Made by a program: the position numbers and the translations under genes. The notes beneath the pieces are model-generated. The model searched no databases and had not been told where the DNA came from. It was given only the letters and a program-made list of their open reading frames with translations. Of a DNA stretch of 45,259 bases, positions 40,166-45,259 are shown in pieces. Position 1 is the first letter of the stretch; the number at the start of each line of letters is the position of its first letter. The stretch is from an uncultured Lachnospiraceae bacterium (GTDB lineage Bacteria > Bacillota > Clostridia > Lachnospirales > Lachnospiraceae), in contig CANQIW010000002.1 in NCBI GenBank assembly GCA_947624055.1, positions 1-45,259 of the forward strand, in the 5' to 3' direction.

Positions 40166-41194
40166 ATGATCGAACAAATAGCGATGACAGCAGACCACAT
40201 CGAGGTGCGGGACGGGGTGCCGGAGGAGATCAAGATCCTGCCGCTGGGCAGGGTGGAGAGCAAGAAGGGCACGTTCCTGGTCGATGACCTGTCTGCTGAG
40301 ATGATACTGCGGGAGTTCAAAGACCGGAAGCTCGACCTGGTGGTGGACTACGAGCACCAGACGATGCTGAACGTGCAGGCACCCGCGGGCGGATGGATCC
40401 GCGAGCTCCGCAAAGGGGAGGACGCGATCATCGCAAAGGTGGAATGGACGGACAAGGCTGCCGAGTACCTGAAGAACAAGGAATACCGGTACCTGTCGCC
40501 GGTCGTGAAGATCCGCAAGGACGGACGCGTGACGGCGATCCATTCCGTGGCACTGACCAACGTCCCGGCGATCAACGGCATGTTTGCTATGTGCGCCGAC
40601 AACGACGGGACGCTGGACGAGTTATTCAACGAAGAGATCGAAAAGGAGGACGAAGACATGGATCTCAAAGAAATCGCAAAACTGCTCGGACTTCCGGAGG
40701 ATGCAACCGAGGAGCAGGTGCGCACTGCCCTGGCGGGAGTGGCGGCCAAGATGAAGGAAGGGAGCGCAGAACAGGAAGTGGTGGCGAACAGCACGATCCT
40801 CGGCCTGCTGGAGCTTCCGGACGAAGCCAGGACGGAGGACGTCACGGCGAAGATCATGGCGCTGAAGGCGGGCGACGCGACGCTGGCGCAGCGCGTCCAG
40901 GATCTGGAGGGCCAGATCAAGGGCAAGGCCGCGGACGACGCGGTGGCTGCCGCACTGAAGGACGGGAAGATCGCGGCAGCGCAGAAGGGGTGGGCGAGGA
41001 GCTATGCCCTGAAGGATCCGGAAGGCTTCAAGGCGTTCGTGGAGCAGGCCCCGGCGATGGTGCCGCAGGGCAGGATGGCGCTGAAGGACGCGCCGGAGGG
41101 CAAGGATCCGGACGGGAACCAGAAACTGATCCTGAAGAACCTCGGCATCAGCGACGAGGACTTCGAGAAGTACGCAGACAAGGAGGGCGAGTAA
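40166..41194 (+). CDS. Prohead protease (Mu I-like) with scaffold domain
   Basis: 342 residues. The first part (LPLGRVESKKGTFLVDD, VDYEHQ, YRYLSPVVKI, SVALTNVPAINGM) is the Mu gpI/gp32 protease that matures the capsid; D and H of VDYEHQ and the S of HSVALTN are plausible catalytic residues. The second half (MDLKEIAKLLGLPEDATEEQ onwards) is helical and acidic, the scaffold. AGGAAGGGG lies upstream of ATG 40166. Confidence 0.9.
   Translation: MIEQIAMTADHIEVRDGVPEEIKILPLGRVESKKGTFLVDDLSAEMILREFKDRKLDLVVDYEHQTMLNVQAPAGGWIRELRKGEDAIIAKVEWTDKAAEYLKNKEYRYLSPVVKIRKDGRVTAIHSVALTNVPAINGMFAMCADNDGTLDELFNEEIEKEDEDMDLKEIAKLLGLPEDATEEQVRTALAGVAAKMKEGSAEQEVVANSTILGLLELPDEARTEDVTAKIMALKAGDATLAQRVQDLEGQIKGKAADDAVAAALKDGKIAAAQKGWARSYALKDPEGFKAFVEQAPAMVPQGRMALKDAPEGKDPDGNQKLILKNLGISDEDFEKYADKEGE
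40658..41194 (+). CDS. Nested scaffold protein (Mu Z-like), internal start
   Basis: A strong ribosome site, AAAAGGAGG, lies 7-8 bases before in-frame ATG 40658. The 178-residue product would be the scaffold half of the protease gene alone. Mu makes its scaffold gpZ from exactly such an in-frame internal start in gene I, so this is a well-founded parallel, though expression is not shown here. Confidence 0.7.
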   Translation: MDLKEIAKLLGLPEDATEEQVRTALAGVAAKMKEGSAEQEVVANSTILGLLELPDEARTEDVTAKIMALKAGDATLAQRVQDLEGQIKGKAADDAVAAALKDGKIAAAQKGWARSYALKDPEGFKAFVEQAPAMVPQGRMALKDAPEGKDPDGNQKLILKNLGISDEDFEKYADKEGE

Positions 41195-41195
41195 G

Positions 41196-41615
41196 ATGAT
41201 CAGAACAGGGAACGAGAAGCTGGACAACCGGACGATCGTGCTGCCGGTGGCCGCAAAGGCCACGCTCACCGAGGCGACGATCGCGGCGGTGAACGAGAGC
41301 GGCTACGCCGTACCGGGGAGCAAGGCCGAGAAGCTGACGGTGGCCGGATGCGTGCAGCGTCCCGCGGACAACAGCGCAGGGGCTGACGGGGCCGTGGACG
41401 TGGAAGTGCGCAGGGGCACGTTCGTGTGGGACAACGACGGCACGATCGAGAAGACCGACGTGCTGAAGATGTGCTACATCGCGGGGCCGACCAGCGTCAC
41501 CAAGACGGACACCGGCGCGAGCGTATGCGGCAGGATCCTGGCCGTGGACGACGACGGCGTGACCGTGGACATGACGGACATCGTGGTGCCTGCACAGGCA
41601 TCCGAGGCAGTATAA
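41196..41615 (+). CDS. Probable capsid decoration protein
   Basis: 139 residues, beta-rich and without cysteines in motifs: VLPVAAKATLTEATIAAVNESGYAVPG, then VRRGTFVWDND and GRILAVDDDGVTVDM. The layout is like the DUF2190-type capsid cement proteins that sit between protease and major capsid genes. The call rests mainly on position and general pattern. It starts 1 base after the protease stop. Confidence 0.55.
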   Translation: MIRTGNEKLDNRTIVLPVAAKATLTEATIAAVNESGYAVPGSKAEKLTVAGCVQRPADNSAGADGAVDVEVRRGTFVWDNDGTIEKTDVLKMCYIAGPTSVTKTDTGASVCGRILAVDDDGVTVDMTDIVVPAQASEAV

Positions 41616-41631
41616 AAGGAGGACAAGGGAC

Positions 41632-42531
41632 ATGATTGTTAACCAGGCAAACCTGCGCGAGCTGACGGTCGGCTACAGCGCAGCGTTCAACAAAGCTTTG
41701 CAGGAAGTAAAGACCGACTACCAGAAGATCGCGACGGTGGTGCCGTCGAGCACGGCGGAGAACAGCTACAAGTGGCTGGGGCAGCTGCCCGACCTGCGCG
41801 AGTGGATCGGCGAGAGGGAGATCCAGCACATGGACAGCTTCGGGTACACGATCCGGAACAAGAAGTTCGAGCGGACGCTGGGCGTGCCGCGTGAGGACAT
41901 CGAGGACGACCAGTACGGCATCTATTCGCCGATGTTCTCGCAGATGGGCGAAGCGGCTGGCCTGCATCCGGACAAGCTCGTCTTCGGGCTTCTGGCCAAA
42001 GGCTTCGACGAGAAGTGCTACGACGGGAAGGCGTTCTTCGCGACCGACCACAAGAGCGGCAAGGCGACCTTCAGCAATAAGGGGACGAAGAAGTTCAACC
42101 GCGACACCTACATCGAGGCGCGCGCGGCGATCATGAACCTGACCGGGGACAAGGGCGACCCGCTCAACCTGGTACCGGACCTTCTGATCGTGTCGCCGTC
42201 CTACGAGCAGGAGGCGCGCGAGACGCTGATGGCCGAGATCATCGACGGCACGTCCAACGTGATGAAGGGCACGGCGGAGCTCCTGGTCTCCACGCAGCTC
42301 GCAGGCGAGAACGCGGACAAGTGGTTCCTGCTGTGCACCAAGAAGTTCCTGAAGCCGATGATCTACCAGGAGCGCAAGAAGATCAAGTTCACGCAGCTGA
42401 CCAAAGACGACGACATGAACGTGTTCATGCACGACGAGTTCCTGTACGGCGCGGACGGGCGCAGCAACGCGGGCTTCGGCTTCTGGCAGATGGCCTGGGG
42501 ATCTGACGGCACCGTGGCGGCGGCTGGCTGA
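41632..42531 (+). CDS. Major capsid protein (Mu gpT-like)
   Basis: A 299-residue HK97-fold head protein. It begins MIVNQANLRELTVGYSAAFN, followed by SYKWLGQLPDLREWIGERE, TLGVPREDIEDDQYGIYSP and FFATDHKS, all typical of gpT. Length matches Mu (305). AAAGGAGG precedes the ATG. It overlaps the DUF1320 gene by 1 base. Confidence 0.95.
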   Translation: MIVNQANLRELTVGYSAAFNKALQEVKTDYQKIATVVPSSTAENSYKWLGQLPDLREWIGEREIQHMDSFGYTIRNKKFERTLGVPREDIEDDQYGIYSPMFSQMGEAAGLHPDKLVFGLLAKGFDEKCYDGKAFFATDHKSGKATFSNKGTKKFNRDTYIEARAAIMNLTGDKGDPLNLVPDLLIVSPSYEQEARETLMAEIIDGTSNVMKGTAELLVSTQLAGENADKWFLLCTKKFLKPMIYQERKKIKFTQLTKDDDMNVFMHDEFLYGADGRSNAGFGFWQMAWGSDGTVAAAG

Positions 42532-43013
42532 TGTACTGCACGATCGACGAAGTGCTCTCCATGCTGAAGGACGACATGATCGACGCGATCCTCGGCCCTG
42601 AGATCATCGAGGACGCCGAGGAGAGGCGGGCAAAGATCACGCCGTTCTGCCAGCTGGCGATCGAGGACGCGTGCGCGGAGATCGACGGCTACCTCTACAA
42701 GCGGTACCCGCTACCGATGAAGAGAGCGCCGGAGGTGCTGCGCAAGTTCGCCAAAGACATCGCGGTCTACAACCTCGCGAGCCGCACCGGCATCGACGAG
42801 GACGAGCGCGAGAACACGATCTACATCCGGTACAAAAACGCGATCCAGTACCTGACGCTGGTGGCGAAGGGCACGGTGAGCATCGGGCCGGACAGTGACG
42901 GCGGAGAAGGCGGCGGGGGAGACGACGGGACGGGCGAGGGAGCTGCGCAGGACGGCTTCCGCCTGAGCTCGAACGAGCGGATCTTCTCGCGGGACAGCAT
43001 GAGGAGCTGGTGA
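42531..43013 (+). CDS. DUF1320 head-tail connector protein (Mu gp36-like)
   Basis: 160 residues: MYCTIDEVLSMLKDD, AIEDACAEIDGYLYKRYPLP, LRKFAKDIAVYNLASR, the DUF1320 pattern seen after the capsid gene in Mu-type phages. A Gly/Asp-rich loop (about 125-140) precedes SSNERIFSRDSMRSW. Thought to act at the head-tail joint. Confidence 0.9.
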   Translation: MYCTIDEVLSMLKDDMIDAILGPEIIEDAEERRAKITPFCQLAIEDACAEIDGYLYKRYPLPMKRAPEVLRKFAKDIAVYNLASRTGIDEDERENTIYIRYKNAIQYLTLVAKGTVSIGPDSDGGEGGGGDDGTGEGAAQDGFRLSSNERIFSRDSMRSW

Positions 43014-43015
43014 TA

Positions 43016-43513
43016 ATGTCATCTATCAGGGTAAACATAGACGGGGAGACCGAACAGCTGCTCGCAAAGCTGAACGGGCTCGCAGGGCTTGACAAGGCTG
43101 GCGTGAACAACGCGCTGGCGGAAGCCCTGCGGACCGGGGTGCAGGAGCGCTTCGAGAGCGGCACGTCGCCGGAGGGCAAGGCGTGGCCGCGGTCAATCCG
43201 TGCCGGGGCAAGCGGGCAGACGCTCGTGGTCACGGCAGCGCTGAAAAATTCGATCAACACACGGGCGAGCGCGCAGGGCGCGGAGGTCGGCACGAACCTG
43301 ATCTACGCGGCCACGCACCAGTTCGGGGCGTCCGGCAGGACGATCCGCGCCCGGAGCAAGCCGTTCCTGGCGTTCCAGGTGGGCGGCAGATGGATCCGGA
43401 AGAAGCAGGTCACGGTGAACATACCGGCCCGGCCGTTCCTGGGAATATCTGACAGCGACCGGCAGAACATCCAGGACATCATCGACGAAGCTATCGCGGA
43501 GGCAGGAAGATGA
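43016..43513 (+). CDS. Virion morphogenesis protein (Mu gpG / P2 gpS-like)
   Basis: 165 residues from ATG 43016 with GAGGAGC upstream; the track used a GTG two codons earlier. Motifs VQERFESGTSPEGKAW, TAALKNSI, YAATHQFG and IPARPFLGIS are those of Phage_tail_S proteins, involved in tail completion or head-tail joining. In Mu the equivalent G gene lies between F and I, whereas here it lies after DUF1320. Confidence 0.9.
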   Translation: MSSIRVNIDGETEQLLAKLNGLAGLDKAGVNNALAEALRTGVQERFESGTSPEGKAWPRSIRAGASGQTLVVTAALKNSINTRASAQGAEVGTNLIYAATHQFGASGRTIRARSKPFLAFQVGGRWIRKKQVTVNIPARPFLGISDSDRQNIQDIIDEAIAEAGR

Positions 43514-43995
43514 CGAAGAAGGAATACCTGGAGACCTCGCTGAAGGACGGCGGGATGACAGGGAGGATATACCAGAGCGTCGGGGAGCTGAAGCACGCGC
43601 AGGGCACCTTTTACGGCGCGGTGCTGCGGGGCAAGGACACGCCGACGAGATCGAAGTCAAAAAAATTTTATAGGGACCAAGAGGACTGCTCGATGCTGCG
43701 GCGCAAGCACTACGACTGCGTGACGGAGTACAACGTCATCATCGCGGCGGCGACCGAAGAGAAGGCCGAGGAGGTGCTGGAAGGCTTCCTGGTCTGCCTG
43801 GGGAAGGGCTTCATCGACGACAACGGCAACTGGGTGGGGATCGAACCAGATGAGACGGACTGGGTGGACGAGGACGACAGCGTCCTGAAGGCGAAGGTGG
43901 CGGTGCAGGTGATCATAAAATGCAGGTATGGCATCTACACGGACGTGGCGGCCGGGGCGCTGCCGCCCGCGACCGTGATCTTCACGGATGAATAA
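43510..43995 (+). CDS. Probable tail terminator-type protein (Mu gp37 position)
   Basis: 161 residues with no clear family motif: LKDGGMTGRIYQSVGEL, KKFYRDQEDCSMLRRKHYDC, and a strand-rich end KAKVAVQVIIKCRYGIYTD. It overlaps the previous gene by an ATGA junction. Its place between gpG-like and sheath genes is that of Mu gp37 (DUF1834). Assignment is by position only. Confidence 0.5.
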   Translation: MTKKEYLETSLKDGGMTGRIYQSVGELKHAQGTFYGAVLRGKDTPTRSKSKKFYRDQEDCSMLRRKHYDCVTEYNVIIAAATEEKAEEVLEGFLVCLGKGFIDDNGNWVGIEPDETDWVDEDDSVLKAKVAVQVIIKCRYGIYTDVAAGALPPATVIFTDE

Positions 43996-44011
43996 ATAGG
44001 AGGACAGGGAC

Positions 44012-44218
44012 ATGGAAGCAAAAGAAGTAAAAACTGTAAAAGCAGTAAAGACGCAGAAGCCCGTGGAAGCATGGGCCGAAGCCAAAGCGACGGACGCGGC
44101 CACGCTGGCAGGCGTGAAGGCATCCAAAGGATGGAAGACCGGGAAGAGCGTGACGGAGGCCGAGTACGACGCGGCCGTCAAGGCGTTCCGCACCGCTCCG
44201 GCAGATGGGAGGAAGTAA
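44012..44218 (+). CDS. Small Ala/Lys-rich protein before the sheath gene
   Basis: 68 residues, MEAKEVKTVKAVKTQKPVEA..., ending VTEAEYDAAVKAFRTAPADGRK. GGAGGACAGGGAC precedes the ATG. Mu has a small gene (gp38) here, but no sequence likeness is claimed. Function unknown. Confidence 0.6.
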   Translation: MEAKEVKTVKAVKTQKPVEAWAEAKATDAATLAGVKASKGWKTGKSVTEAEYDAAVKAFRTAPADGRK

Positions 44219-44222
44219 GACT

Positions 44223-45259
44223 ATGTTATCAAGTGTAGAGCTTAACATCAACGACAGCATGGCAGGCGCTGGCGGCGGGACAGGAACCGGCGCGTTCTGC
44301 GTGATCGGCGTGAGCAGTACCAAGAGCGCAAGCCCGATCGCGGTCCGCTCCAGCATGGACACGAACCAGATCCGCGAGACGCTGGGAAAGAGCCCGCTGG
44401 CAGACGCGTGCATCGACGCGATCGACGGCGGTGCGAGCCTGATCTACTGCCTGCCGGTCGAGGCGACCACGCAGGGCAAGTTCTCCGAGGTCGAGGTGAG
44501 TGGCACCAGCGACGCGACGATCAGCGTTTCCGGAGAGCCGACGAACGAGTTCTCGGTCAAGATCCGGATTGAGAGCACCGGCGCGGTGAACGAGGCGACC
44601 TGTTCGATCTCCGAGGACGGCGGCACGACCTGGGGCGACGAGATGACGATCCCGCTCTCCGGGGAGTACGAGTTGCCGAACACCGGCGTCAAGCTGAAGT
44701 TCGCGTCAGAGGAAAGTAAGAAGTTCCAGGCGGGCGACGTCTTCAGCTTCACGGCGACTGCGCCTGCAGCAAGCAACGGTGACATCATCTCGGCGGCGAA
44801 GAAGCTGCTCAACTACACGGGTGCGTATGAATGGATCCACGTCAAGGGCGTGACCACCGCGGCGCTGTGGTCGTCACTGGAGACGGTGGCGATGCAGTGG
44901 GAGAAGGAGAGCGGCAGACCAGTCTTCTTCATCGTCGAGCAGCGCAATGCGGCCGCGGAGGAGGACGCCGCGGCATATGTGGAGGCGATCGAGAAGGACG
45001 CCAAAGGCGTGAAGGGCCGCCACGTCGCCGTCATCCGGACGTGGATGCGCTACGTGAGGCTGGACGGCAAGGAGCAGGACATCAACTTCGCCGGAGTCTT
45101 CTGCGGCTGGCTGGCGAGGACGAAGGAAAGCACCAGCACGGCGTTCGTGCAGGAGTTCTCGCTTCCGGAGGGCAAGGTGGTCAAGCTGCTTCCGGAGGGC
45201 ATCGAGGACTACATGGAGGTGCTGGAGGCGGCGCGCTACGTCGAGCTGCGCACCTACAA
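44223..45259 (+). CDS. Tail sheath protein, 3' end cut by the window
   Basis: Open from ATG 44223 to the window edge (345 codons plus 2 bases), not in the track because it has no stop. GGGAGGAAG lies before the start. It begins MLSSVELNINDSMAGAGGG, then GTGAFCVIGVSS, and later WIHVKGVTTAALWSSLETVA and RHVAVIRTWMRYVRLDGKEQ. The pattern fits the DUF2586 type of contractile sheath found in Mu-like phages and shows that the phage has a myovirus tail. Tube, tape-measure, baseplate and fibre genes should follow. Confidence 0.75.
   Translation, partial: MLSSVELNINDSMAGAGGGTGTGAFCVIGVSSTKSASPIAVRSSMDTNQIRETLGKSPLADACIDAIDGGASLIYCLPVEATTQGKFSEVEVSGTSDATISVSGEPTNEFSVKIRIESTGAVNEATCSISEDGGTTWGDEMTIPLSGEYELPNTGVKLKFASEESKKFQAGDVFSFTATAPAASNGDIISAAKKLLNYTGAYEWIHVKGVTTAALWSSLETVAMQWEKESGRPVFFIVEQRNAAAEEDAAAYVEAIEKDAKGVKGRHVAVIRTWMRYVRLDGKEQDINFAGVFCGWLARTKESTSTAFVQEFSLPEGKVVKLLPEGIEDYMEVLEAARYVELRTY

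Larger units (their letters stand above)
24135..45259 (+). mobile_element. Mu-like transposable prophage (right end outside the window)
   Basis: The gene set and order are those of Mu-type phages: leftward repressor, small HTH protein, DDE transposase A, ATPase B, Gp16 (DUF1018), Mor activator, DUF3486/large terminase/DUF935 portal, F-like, I-like protease, gpT capsid, DUF1320, gpG-like protein, sheath. No integrase is present, in keeping with transposition. The exact left end is not resolved: the base given is a candidate 5'-TG, and any point from 24111 to about 24190 is possible. The prophage coding DNA is visibly richer in G+C than the flanking regulatory host DNA. It looks intact as far as it can be seen. 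Confidence 0.92.

Overview
The window is a chromosomal stretch of a Gram-positive, low-oxygen gut-type Firmicute, most like a Lachnospiraceae (Clostridia) member. The reasons are the gdpP-rplI-dnaB order, an LplA-type sugar-binding protein and its permease, DegV, a His-less HPr-like protein, a 56-residue 2[4Fe-4S] ferredoxin, CopA with a CsoR-type sensor, and two long wall-anchored surface proteins with (A)xTGD sorting signals. Family names come from recognising motifs by eye; no database search was run.

Host part (1 to about 24.1 kb). It opens with the tail of a sugar ABC permease and its solute-binding protein, then degV, a 1698-residue SpaA/Cna-B adhesin, and the gdpP-rplI-dnaB block with a MerR-like gene. 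Next come a divergent ferredoxin/DUF1858 pair and an HPr-like gene. The copper exporter copA follows, with a copper chaperone domain at its C-terminus and an ATACCCC-N3-GGGGTAT operator in its leader. After it lie a surface protein with DPNAEG repeats and InlB-like repeats, a leftward PHP phosphoesterase and HAD phosphatase pair, a CsoR-family regulator, and a leftward membrane protein. Promoters, operators and terminators can be read by eye for many of these.

Prophage part (about 24.1 kb to the end, right end not reached). This is a Mu-like transposable prophage. In order it shows a left-end region with repeats, a leftward XRE repressor, an immunity region with face-to-face promoters, and three antisense copies of a 66-codon gene cassette. 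Next are a small HTH protein (Ner-like position), MuA-type DDE transposase, MuB-type ATPase, early small genes including Gp16 (DUF1018) and an AbrB/zinc-ribbon protein, a two-enzyme endolysin, and a Mor-type activator. Beyond a terminator lies the late block: holin-like gene, coiled-coil membrane protein, gp26-like protein, DUF3486 small terminase, large terminase, DUF935 portal, F-like head protein, I-type protease with a nested scaffold start, decoration-like protein, gpT capsid, DUF1320, gpG-like tail protein and a tail sheath cut off by the window edge.

Most worth a second look: the three antisense 66-aa cassettes, each with its own promoter and mostly its own terminator; a 26-bp perfect palindrome between the F-like and I-like genes, where Mu carries its central strong gyrase site; the operator inside the early-promoter spacer; a palindrome plus -10 arrangement downstream of mor that overlaps a terminator; and an internal ribosome site in copA that could release a free CopZ.
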